Positions 57,544-64,000 of a stretch of 64,000 nt of DNA are shown piece after piece; positions within the stretch are counted from its first letter, which is position 1; the number at the start of each line of letters is the position of its first letter. Below the pieces are notes generated by a model, which worked only from the letters and a program-made list of their open reading frames with translations, made no database searches and was not told where the DNA came from. A program made the translations under genes and the position numbers. Origin of the DNA: Burkholderiaceae bacterium (GTDB lineage: Bacteria > Pseudomonadota > Gammaproteobacteria > Burkholderiales > Burkholderiaceae_C); contig JACKLN010000007.1 of the NCBI GenBank assembly GCA_024235855.1, positions 1 to 64,000 of the forward strand. The letters run 5' to 3'.

Positions 57544-59118
57544 ATGACGCTCTCTGCCCTGATCTCCGTCTCCGACAAGACCGGCGTGCTCGACTTCGCC
57601 CGCGCGCTGCACGCGCAGGGCGTGCGCCTGCTGTCCACCGGCGGCACCGCCAAGCTGCTGGCCGACGCCGGCCTGCCGGTGACCGAGGTGGCCGAGCTCA
57701 CCGGTTTCCCGGAGATGCTGGACGGCCGCGTGAAGACGCTGCACCCGCGCGTGCACGGCGGCCTGCTGGCCCGGCGCGACCTGCCGGCGCACATGGCCGC
57801 GCTGGCCGAGCACGGCATCGGCACCATCGACCTCCTGGTCGTCAACCTCTACCCCTTCGCCCAGGCCACCGCGCGGCCGGATTGCACGCTGGAGGACGCG
57901 ATCGAGAACATCGACATCGGCGGCCCGGCCATGCTGCGCGCAGCGGCCAAGAACTGGGCCGACGTGACGGTGCTGATCGACCCCGCCGACTACCCGCGCG
58001 TGCTGGCCGAGCTGCAGACCGGCGGTGTCGAGCGCGCCACGCGCTTCATGCTGGCCAAGAAGGTGTTCGCCCACACCGCCGCCTACGACGGCATGATCAC
58101 CAACTACCTCACCGCACTGAAGCCCGAGGCCGAGTTCGCGCCGGCCGCGGTGCCGGCGCGCGAGCCGTTCCCGGCGGTGTGGAACCTGCAGCTGGCCAAG
58201 ACGCAGGACATGCGCTACGGCGAGAACCCGCACCAGGCCGCCGCGTTCTACCGCGACGCGAAGCCTGCTGCGGGCACGCTGGCGCAGTGGACGCAGATCC
58301 AGGGCAAGGCGCTGAGCTACAACAACATCGCCGACGCCGACGCGGCCTGGGAATGCGTCAAGAGCTTCGACGTGCCGGCCTGCGTGATCGTCAAGCACGC
58401 CAACCCCTGCGGCGTGGCGCTGGGCGCCGATCCGCACGAGGCCTACCGCAAGGCCTTCCAGACCGACCCGACGTCGGCCTTCGGCGGCATCATCGCCTTC
58501 AACCGGCCGCTGGACGGCGCCGCCGCCGAAGCCGTCAGCAAGCAGTTCGTCGAGGTGCTGATCGCCCCGGCCATCACGCCCGAGGCCCGCGCGGTGTTCG
58601 CCAGCAAGGTCAACGTGCGCCTGCTGGAGGTGCCGCTGTCGGCGGAGATGAACACCTGGGACATGAAGCGCGTGGGCGGCGGCGTGCTGCTGCAGAGCCA
58701 GGACGCGAAGAACGTGGCCGAGTCGGAACTGCGCGTGGTGACGAAGCTGGCGCCCACCGCCGAACAGATGGCCGACCTGATGTTCGCCTGGAAGGTGGCC
58801 AAGTTCGTCAAGAGCAACGCCATCGTCTTCTGTGCCGGCGGCATGACCATCGGCGTCGGCGCCGGCCAGATGAGCCGCATCGACAGTGCGCGCATCGCCG
58901 GCATCAAGGCCGGCAACGCCGGGCTGTCGCTGGTGGGCACGGCGGTGGCCAGCGACGCCTTCTTCCCGTTCCGCGACGGGCTGGACGTGGTGGTGGACGC
59001 GGGCGCCACCTGCGTCATCCAGCCCGGCGGCTCGGTGCGCGACGAGGAAGTCATCGGTGCCGCCGACGAGCGCGGCATCGCGATGGTGTTCACCGGCACG
59101 CGCCACTTCCGCCACTGA
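57544..59118 (+). CDS. purH: Bifunctional AICAR formyltransferase/IMP cyclohydrolase PurH
   Basis: 524 residues. The N-terminal MGS-like IMP cyclohydrolase domain (ISVSDKTGVLDFARALHAQG; LLSTGGTAKLL; HPRVHGGLLARRD) is followed by the AICAR transformylase domain with KHANPCGVALG and CVIQPGGSVRDEEVI. It performs the last two steps of purine synthesis. Seventeen bases follow fis, in the usual dusB-fis-purH order; the commonly following ruvC is absent. Confidence 0.97.
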   Translation: MTLSALISVSDKTGVLDFARALHAQGVRLLSTGGTAKLLADAGLPVTEVAELTGFPEMLDGRVKTLHPRVHGGLLARRDLPAHMAALAEHGIGTIDLLVVNLYPFAQATARPDCTLEDAIENIDIGGPAMLRAAAKNWADVTVLIDPADYPRVLAELQTGGVERATRFMLAKKVFAHTAAYDGMITNYLTALKPEAEFAPAAVPAREPFPAVWNLQLAKTQDMRYGENPHQAAAFYRDAKPAAGTLAQWTQIQGKALSYNNIADADAAWECVKSFDVPACVIVKHANPCGVALGADPHEAYRKAFQTDPTSAFGGIIAFNRPLDGAAAEAVSKQFVEVLIAPAITPEARAVFASKVNVRLLEVPLSAEMNTWDMKRVGGGVLLQSQDAKNVAESELRVVTKLAPTAEQMADLMFAWKVAKFVKSNAIVFCAGGMTIGVGAGQMSRIDSARIAGIKAGNAGLSLVGTAVASDAFFPFRDGLDVVVDAGATCVIQPGGSVRDEEVIGAADERGIAMVFTGTRHFRH

Positions 59119-59153
59119 CGGCGGCGGCGCCGGCGCGCCGCGCGATCAGGCCA

Positions 59154-60236
59154 TCAGGCCGCCAGCAGCCCCATCGACTCCAGCTCGGCGGCCATGCGGT
59201 CGCCGAGCTCGTCGCCCGAGCGCCAGGCGCCGTCCACGTCGCCACCGGCGAGGTAGTCGCCGCACACCCCCAGGCCACGACCGGCATCCCACCAGCACAG
59301 GCGCGCGTCGGCAGGCGGGCGCCCGCTGGCGGCATAGCGCCAGCGGTGCACGGCGCGGTGGTGCCAGCGCAGGGCGGTGCGCTCCTCGCGTGACCAGGCC
59401 TCGGCCAGCGCGGCCGACAACGCCTCGGCCACGTCGGCCGGGTCGTCGTCCAGGTGGCCCTGGCTCCACGCGGCGTGCGCATGCGCCACCCACACCGCAT
59501 GCCCCGGCAGACGGGTGCGGCCAGGCCGGCGGTCGTTGCGGGTGATCCAGGTCAGCGCGCCGGTGGGCGGCTCGGCGGCGTCCCAGGGCCAGTCCACCTC
59601 GTCGGTGACGGCCATCAGCGTCCACACCGGGCACATCGGCCAGGCCGCCAACGCCTCGCTCCAGACCTCGTGGTGGCCGGTCAGCAGCGCAGCGGCCTGC
59701 GTGGGCGGCATGGCCAGCACCACCTGGTCGAAGACGCCGGCCTCTCGGCCGTCGACGATCACCCGCCAGCGGCCGTCACGCCCGCGCTGCAGTCGCTGCA
59801 CGGCCTGCGCCAGCTGCACCGGCGTGTCGCCCAGCACATGGCGGACGAAGCCCGGCATGCCGGGCAGCGCGATGTGCCCCGGGCCGTGCGTGGGCCCGGG
59901 CCAGGGGGCATGCACCCGCGGCGCCCAGGGCATCAGCACGCCGGCCTGTTCGGCGCGGGCCACCACCGCCCGCAGGCGCGGCGACCGGGCCACGACCTGC
60001 GGGGCGCCGTGGTCGAAGCCGATCTCCACCGGCTCGGCCTGCCCGGGCAGGTTCACCAGCGCGCGGCGGGTGGCCAGGCGCCCCCCCACACCGCGGGACT
60101 TGTCGAACACCGTGACCTGGACACCCGCGGCCTGCAGGCCGCGCGCGCAGGCGGCGCCAGCCAACCCGGCACCGATGACGGCCACCGCAGCACCGGGCAC
60201 ACCGCCGGCCAGGACATCGTTGGAAACAGGGGTCAT
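59154..60236 (-). CDS. Renalase-like FAD-dependent oxidoreductase
   Basis: 360 residues. An N-terminal dinucleotide fold (VAVIGAGLAGAACARGL, then VTVFDKSRGVGGRLATRR) and the conserved EIGFDHGAPQVVARSPRLR mark the bacterial renalase/amine-oxidase-like group. The end of the FAD domain (GLGVCGDYLAGGDVDGAW) is present. These proteins reoxidise aberrant dihydro-NAD(P) forms or act on unknown substrates. It has a well-formed sigma-70 promoter with an overlapping dyad 45-85 bases upstream. Confidence 0.85.
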   Translation of the reverse strand: MTPVSNDVLAGGVPGAAVAVIGAGLAGAACARGLQAAGVQVTVFDKSRGVGGRLATRRALVNLPGQAEPVEIGFDHGAPQVVARSPRLRAVVARAEQAGVLMPWAPRVHAPWPGPTHGPGHIALPGMPGFVRHVLGDTPVQLAQAVQRLQRGRDGRWRVIVDGREAGVFDQVVLAMPPTQAAALLTGHHEVWSEALAAWPMCPVWTLMAVTDEVDWPWDAAEPPTGALTWITRNDRRPGRTRLPGHAVWVAHAHAAWSQGHLDDDPADVAEALSAALAEAWSREERTALRWHHRAVHRWRYAASGRPPADARLCWWDAGRGLGVCGDYLAGGDVDGAWRSGDELGDRMAAELESMGLLAA

Positions 60237-60285
60237 TTGCGCCTCCAGGCTGACGACAGGTCGACTTGGACCATGCTGATGGCGC

Positions 60286-60323
60286 AGATTACTACCGATC
60301 AGTTTCTATGTAAACCAGTCGGT
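60286..60323 (-). promoter_or_regulatory. Sigma-70 promoter with overlapping dyad operator for the FAD oxidoreductase
   Basis: On the minus strand the -35 TTTACA (60309-60314) and -10 TAATCT (60286-60291) are exactly 17 bases apart, giving a start near 60279 and a 43-base leader. A 30-base dyad spans the -35 and spacer: ACCGATCAGTTT (60294-60305) against AAACCAGTCGGT (60312-60323), nine of twelve pairs matching. This placement is typical of a repressor, for instance a TetR-type dimer, that occludes RNA polymerase. Confidence 0.65.
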
Positions 60324-60364
60324 TCAACTCACGACGATTCGGAACCGTCCAGGACAAAGCCTGC

Positions 60365-61210
60365 TCACGTCCGGCGCACGTCGTTGAGCGCCCAGTCGTA
60401 GTCCAGGAAGCCGATGTCGGCCTGTCCGGCGCGGATGCGCCCGCGTGCCGCCGGGTCGTCGGCCAGGGCATCGGCGAAACGGCCCAGGTAGGCCGCCAGC
60501 GACGTTATGCCGCGGTGGCCCAGGGTGAAATCCTCGCCGTACCAGTCGAAGATCTTCGACACCTCGAGCTGGCCGCGCTGGGCGTTCCAGCGGTTGCGCG
60601 TGCGGTCGGCCAGGAAGCGCTGCGCCTGCTGCTCGAGCTGCGCGTCCAGGCGCTCGGCGGTGAACGCCTCCTCGCGCAGCATCGGGCAGCCCACGCTCGC
60701 GCAGTTGACGGCGAAGTGCAGACGCGGGTCGTCGTAGCGGCCGCGCTCGCGCAGCATGCCGTGCTCGATGTCGTCGAGCGAGACCTGGGCGCCCAGCAGC
60801 GGGATCCACTTGGGCTTCCACGGGCTGCTGAACAGCGACCCCAGGTCCTTGATCGACTTCAGGTCCGGGTACTTCGTCAGGATCAGCTCGACCGTGAAGG
60901 CGTTGTAGGCATTGATCAGGAAGGCCATCCGGGCCGGCTGGCTCCAGGCGTCGAACCTCGCTTTCGGCACCGACGACAGACTGGCCAGATAGGCCTTCAG
61001 CGCCGGGCGGTCGGCGGCGAGGCCAGCGTAGCGGACCTGCGAGGCCTGGCCACCGCGCAGCAGCACCACGTGGCGGTGCAGCAAGGCGGTCCAGGGCGCG
61101 TGATCCATGCCGTCGCCAGCCGCGCGGGCCGGCCAGGCCGGCCACAGCGACAGGGCGGCGGCATGGAGGCACAGGCGTCGGGTCGGGTTCATGGGGGTGG
61201 GTCGGCGCAT
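60365..61210 (-). CDS. DUF547 domain protein, probably exported
   Basis: 281 residues from ATG 61210 (AGGA upstream); ATG 61192 is an alternative start. A signal peptide (RLCLHAAALSLWPAWPARAA) precedes the DUF547 domain: FLINAYNAFTVELILTKYP, LDDIEHGMLRERGRYDDPRL and FAVNCASVGCPMLREEAF with its paired Cys. The family is widespread and uncharacterised; the Cys-rich motif resembles thiol-protease-like folds. It lies directly upstream of the FAD oxidoreductase promoter and diverges from the multicopper oxidase. Confidence 0.87.
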   Translation of the reverse strand: MRRPTPMNPTRRLCLHAAALSLWPAWPARAAGDGMDHAPWTALLHRHVVLLRGGQASQVRYAGLAADRPALKAYLASLSSVPKARFDAWSQPARMAFLINAYNAFTVELILTKYPDLKSIKDLGSLFSSPWKPKWIPLLGAQVSLDDIEHGMLRERGRYDDPRLHFAVNCASVGCPMLREEAFTAERLDAQLEQQAQRFLADRTRNRWNAQRGQLEVSKIFDWYGEDFTLGHRGITSLAAYLGRFADALADDPAARGRIRAGQADIGFLDYDWALNDVRRT

Positions 61211-61302
61211 GGTGGCGATCCTGACACGGCCAGCGCAGGCCTGGCGATCCCGGCAACGCCCCGTCGATGGACAGGGCCGGGCCGCTCGCGCGACCATCGG
61301 GC

Positions 61303-62745
61303 ATGCACCGACGACATGCCCTTGCGGCGCTCTGCAGCAGCGCCGCCCTGCCCCTGCTGCCCGGCTGCGCCGCCTCCGGCAGTGCGCCAACCCCCTCGGA
61401 CCCAACCGCCGGGCCGGCGGGCCGGGTGCTGCGTGCCGGCGTGCACACGGCTGCGGCGGCCGGGCAGACACAGCTGCCGGTGTGGGCCTACGACGGCCAG
61501 ACACCCGGCCCGGTGCTGCGCCTGCGCCGTGGCGAGGTGCTGGACCTGGCCCTGCACAACGCCCTGCCCGACCCGACCACGATCCACTGGCATGGCGTGC
61601 GCGTGCCCAACGCCATGGACGGCGTGCCGTACCTCACCCAGCCACCGGTGGCGCCCGGCGAGACCTTCCGCTACCGCTTCGCGCTGCCGGACGCCGGCAC
61701 CTACTGGTACCACCCGCACTGGGGCACGCCGGAACAGGTGGAGCGCGGCCTGGCCGGCGCGCTGGTGGTGGAGGACGACGCGCCGCCGCCGGTGGACCGC
61801 GACGAGGTCTGGCTGCTCGACGACTGGCGGCTGGACAGCGCCGGCCGGATCGCCGAGGACTTCTACGGTTTCCACGACGTGTCGCACGCCGGTCGCATGG
61901 GCCAGCGCATGACGGTCAACGGCCAGGTCGAGCCGACGCTGGCGCTGCAGGCGGGCCAGCGGCTGCGGCTGCGTCTGGTCAACGCCGCGAATGCGCGCAT
62001 CTTCGCGCTCGAGCTCGCCGGCCTGCCGGCCTGGCTGATCGCCCGCGACGGCATGCCGGCCGACGAGGCCGTGGCCTGGGACGGCCCGCTGCTGCTGGGC
62101 CCGGGCATGCGCGCCGACCTGATCGTCGATGCCGCGCAGGCCGGCCGCTTCACGCTGCGCGACCGATTCGGCCGCGGCGAGCGGGTGCTGGCGCATCTGG
62201 CCATCGAAGGCGCCGCCGCGGCCGGCTCGCCGCGGCCAGCCCCGCGGCCGGCCGCACACGAACCCCTGCCGGCCCCGGCGCTCGCCGACGCCCTGGCGCA
62301 GCCGCTGGTCTTCGGTGGCGGCATGATGGGCATGGGCGGCTGGCCCGAAGACCCGCTGACCGAACGCGCCGCGCGCAAGCTGCGCCGCCTGTCGGGCAGC
62401 CGCGAGGCCGACCCGGTGTGGAGCGTCAACGGCCACGCGCACATGGGCCGGCACGACGCGCACGCGCCGCTGTTCCGCGTGCCACGCGGGCGCACGGTGC
62501 GCCTGCAGATGGCCAACCGCACGGCCTGGTGGCACCCGATCCACGTGCACGGCCACCACGTGAAGCTGCTGTCGCGCAACGGCCAGGCGCTGCCGGTGCA
62601 GCCCTGGCGCGACACAGTGCTGCTGTCGCCGCGCGACACCGCCGAGGTGGCCTTCGTCGCCGACAACCCCGGGCGCTGGCTGGTCCACTGCCACGTGCTC
62701 GAGCACCATGCCGGCGGCATGGGCGCGATGTTCGAGGTGACCTGA
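61303..62745 (+). CDS. Multicopper oxidase lipoprotein
   Basis: 480 residues from ATG 61303. The leader ALAALCSSAALPLLPGC is a lipobox, predicting lipid anchoring. Copper motifs are complete: TIHWHGVRV, YWYHPHWG, WWHPIHVHGHH (type 1/3) and VHCHVLEHHAGGM. A Met-rich stretch FGGGMMGMGGWPED at about 340-350 may be a cuprous-ion entry site, as in CueO. Probable role: periplasmic Cu(I) or metal oxidation for copper tolerance. Confidence 0.92.
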   Translation: MHRRHALAALCSSAALPLLPGCAASGSAPTPSDPTAGPAGRVLRAGVHTAAAAGQTQLPVWAYDGQTPGPVLRLRRGEVLDLALHNALPDPTTIHWHGVRVPNAMDGVPYLTQPPVAPGETFRYRFALPDAGTYWYHPHWGTPEQVERGLAGALVVEDDAPPPVDRDEVWLLDDWRLDSAGRIAEDFYGFHDVSHAGRMGQRMTVNGQVEPTLALQAGQRLRLRLVNAANARIFALELAGLPAWLIARDGMPADEAVAWDGPLLLGPGMRADLIVDAAQAGRFTLRDRFGRGERVLAHLAIEGAAAAGSPRPAPRPAAHEPLPAPALADALAQPLVFGGGMMGMGGWPEDPLTERAARKLRRLSGSREADPVWSVNGHAHMGRHDAHAPLFRVPRGRTVRLQMANRTAWWHPIHVHGHHVKLLSRNGQALPVQPWRDTVLLSPRDTAEVAFVADNPGRWLVHCHVLEHHAGGMGAMFEVT

Positions 62746-62757
62746 GCGGCGTCGCGC

Positions 62758-63384
62758 TCAGCGGCAGCGCTGCAGCACGGCGGCCGCCGCATCGGCCAGG
62801 CGCGTGTAGCCGGCCCGGTTGGGGTGGATGGCGTCGGCCTTCAGCGCGTCGTCGCTCAGCACCTCGGCCACGACGTCGGGGATCACGTGCAGGTCGCCCA
62901 CCAGGTCGTCGAACAGCGGGTGGTCGTCCAGCAGGCCCACGACGGCCGCCACGCTGGGCTGCGGCACGGCGAAGATCACCGGCACCGCGCCGGCGGCGCG
63001 CACACGCTCGGCCACCGCCTTCAGGTTGGCCCGCGTGCGCTCGGCCGGCACGCGGCGCAGCACGTCGTTGCCGCCGCTGGTGATCAGCACCAGGGCCGGC
63101 CGGTGTTCGGCCAACGCGTCGTCGATGCGCGCCAGCAGGCCGTCGCTGCGTTCGCCGTTGATGCCGCGCTGCACGACGGTGACGGCCTCGCCCAGGCGCT
63201 GCTGCAACTGTTCGGCGTAACCCTCGCCGTCGCCGCCCTGGCCGCGGGTGAGCGAGTCGCCGATGGCCAGCACGGTGGCGCCGGACGGCAAGTGGCAGCC
63301 GGCCAGCGGTGACTCGCCCCGCGAGCAAGCGGCCAGCGCTGCGGTGACCAGCAGCGCGGCCACGCCGGCCGCGACGCGCCTCAC
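62758..63384 (-). CDS. SGNH/GDSL esterase lipoprotein (TesA-like)
   Basis: 208 residues with a GTG start overlapping the flavoprotein stop (GTGA). Lipobox TAALAACSRG suggests lipidation. SGNH blocks: VLAIGDSLTRGQG (Ser), GINGERSDG, LITSGGNDVL (Gly/Asn) and DAIHPNRAGY (Asp/His). It resembles thioesterase I/arylesterase TesA but is anchored in the envelope. It converges on the multicopper oxidase gene with 12 bases between stops. Confidence 0.88.
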   Translation of the reverse strand: MRRVAAGVAALLVTAALAACSRGESPLAGCHLPSGATVLAIGDSLTRGQGGDGEGYAEQLQQRLGEAVTVVQRGINGERSDGLLARIDDALAEHRPALVLITSGGNDVLRRVPAERTRANLKAVAERVRAAGAVPVIFAVPQPSVAAVVGLLDDHPLFDDLVGDLHVIPDVVAEVLSDDALKADAIHPNRAGYTRLADAAAAVLQRCR

Positions 63385-64000
63385 GCCCCTGGCCCGCAGT
63401 CCAGGCAGCGCTCCACCGGCGGCGGCCCCATGCGCAGTTCGCGCTGCAGTTCGCGCAGCGCGGTGCGCAGGCCTTCCTCGATCACCGGGTGGTAGAACGG
63501 GCTGTCGAGCATCTGCTGCACGGTGTCGCCGCGCTGCGCGCTCCAGGCCAGCAGGTGGCCGATGTGCTCGGCCGCCGGGCCGATCATCTCGGCACCCAGG
63601 AAACGGCCGGTGTCACGCTCGCCATAGACGTGCAGCGCCCCCTGGTTGACGCCCATCACGCGGCTGCGGCCCTGGTCCACGAAGGACACGGCGCCGATGG
63701 CGAAGGCGGTGCCCGCCGCCGTGAGCTCGGCATGGCTGGCGCCGGCCAGCATGACCTGCGGGCTGCTGAACACCACCGCCAGCGGCGCGCGGCGCGGGCG
63801 CACGCGCACGTCGGGCCAGCGGCCGGCGTTGTCGCCGGCGATGCGGCCGTCGTCGGCGGCCTCGTGCAGCAGCGGGCGATCCTCGGCGGCATCACCGGCG
63901 ATGAAGACCGGGCTGTCGCCGATCTGGCCGGTGCGGCGGTCGTAGACCGGCACGCCGCCGGCGTCCAGCGGCAGGCCGGTGGTCTCCAGGCCCAGGCCGT
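63381..64000 (-). CDS. Dihydrolipoyl dehydrogenase-like flavoprotein (partial, N-terminus beyond window)
   Basis: The last 205 residues or so are visible. They include the FAD segment SPVFIAGDAAEDRPLLHEAA and the dimerisation domain (VVFSSPQVMLAGASHAEL; GAEMIGPAAEHIGHLLAW). The His-Glu pair region SPFYHPVIEEGLRTALRE is typical of dihydrolipoamide dehydrogenase. The C-terminus is unusual, ending PVERCLDCGPGA with a CXXC pair that may bind metal or be redox active. The N-terminal redox disulfide is outside the window, so mercuric reductase-like or other relatives remain possible. Confidence 0.82.
   Translation of the reverse strand, partial: GLGLETTGLPLDAGGVPVYDRRTGQIGDSPVFIAGDAAEDRPLLHEAADDGRIAGDNAGRWPDVRVRPRRAPLAVVFSSPQVMLAGASHAELTAAGTAFAIGAVSFVDQGRSRVMGVNQGALHVYGERDTGRFLGAEMIGPAAEHIGHLLAWSAQRGDTVQQMLDSPFYHPVIEEGLRTALRELQRELRMGPPPVERCLDCGPGA

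Overview
This is a 64 kb stretch of high-GC chromosome from a betaproteobacterium, most likely order Burkholderiales and possibly the Rubrivivax/Leptothrix/Ideonella group. That placement is inferred from gene content: an exosortase B/EpsDEFG operon, a petABC-ssp block, long TatB, SlmA next to argB, a DUF3683 flavin/Fe-S oxidoreductase, and a PVWY-type cytochrome b. Almost everything is coding. There is one tRNA, and I saw no insertion sequence, prophage or CRISPR array. No intergenic gap reaches 300 bases.

Layout. 1-5474 (minus): an exopolysaccharide/exosortase operon, epsD-epsE-epsF-epsG-xrtB-epsI, with epsI cut by the window edge. 5629-7252 (minus): Tim44-like protein, ubiE and a DUF971 protein. 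7339-11275 (minus): one very large FAD/4Fe-4S oxidoreductase broken by seven frameshifts. 11439-16571 (plus): the glycerol-3-phosphate operon ugpB-A-E-C-Q, with ugpA, ugpE and ugpC also frameshifted. 16474-19170 (minus): an MFS exporter behind a perfect palindrome, and argJ. 19417-23219: two secreted serine proteases that converge on a shared terminator, one carrying a PEP-CTERM sorting tag. 23447-28937: secA, an M23 peptidase, a DciA-like protein, tRNA-Thr(TGT), sspB and sspA. 29015-32407: petA-petB-petC (cytochrome bc1) and mscL. 32475-37817: a DUF1631 protein, pdxA, a Nif3-like protein and a DegS-like protease. 37846-41873 (minus): DUF815 ATPase, NUDIX hydrolase, hisI, hisE, HIT, tatA, tatB, tatC. 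41967-46771: a PEP-CTERM protein convergent with a 1039-residue ATPase/TPR regulator that is coupled to pdeM. 46809-49173 (minus): slmA, a HAD nucleotidase and argB. 49293-54176: a CusF-like protein, a two-domain fatty acyl-CoA reductase, a phasin, a patatin-like hydrolase and an unknown protein. 54195-59118: M32 carboxypeptidase, YqaA-like protein, dusB-fis-purH. 59154-64000: a renalase-like FAD protein with a well-formed promoter/operator, a DUF547 protein, a multicopper oxidase lipoprotein, an SGNH esterase and the end of a dihydrolipoyl-dehydrogenase-like flavoprotein.

How the parts connect. XrtB is expected to process PEP-CTERM proteins while the Eps proteins make and export a polysaccharide. 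Two PEP-CTERM proteins in the window, the trypsin-like protease and the 41967 protein, are candidate substrates. Sigma-54-like elements (GG-N10-GC) lie upstream of both epsD and the protease. The first part of EpsG carries the tandem motif of an MshEN cyclic-di-GMP receptor domain, fused to the chain-length kinase. A second theme is storage lipid: acyl-CoA reductase, phasin and patatin are adjacent. A third is envelope export (SecA, Tat, DegS-like) beside the bc1 complex, whose Rieske protein is normally a Tat substrate.

Quality warning. Eleven apparent single- or double-base indels fall between about 8.9 and 14.65 kb, mostly in homopolymers or dinucleotide runs and in both gene orientations. 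I noticed none elsewhere. Local sequence error is the simplest explanation, so the broken genes there are probably intact in the organism.
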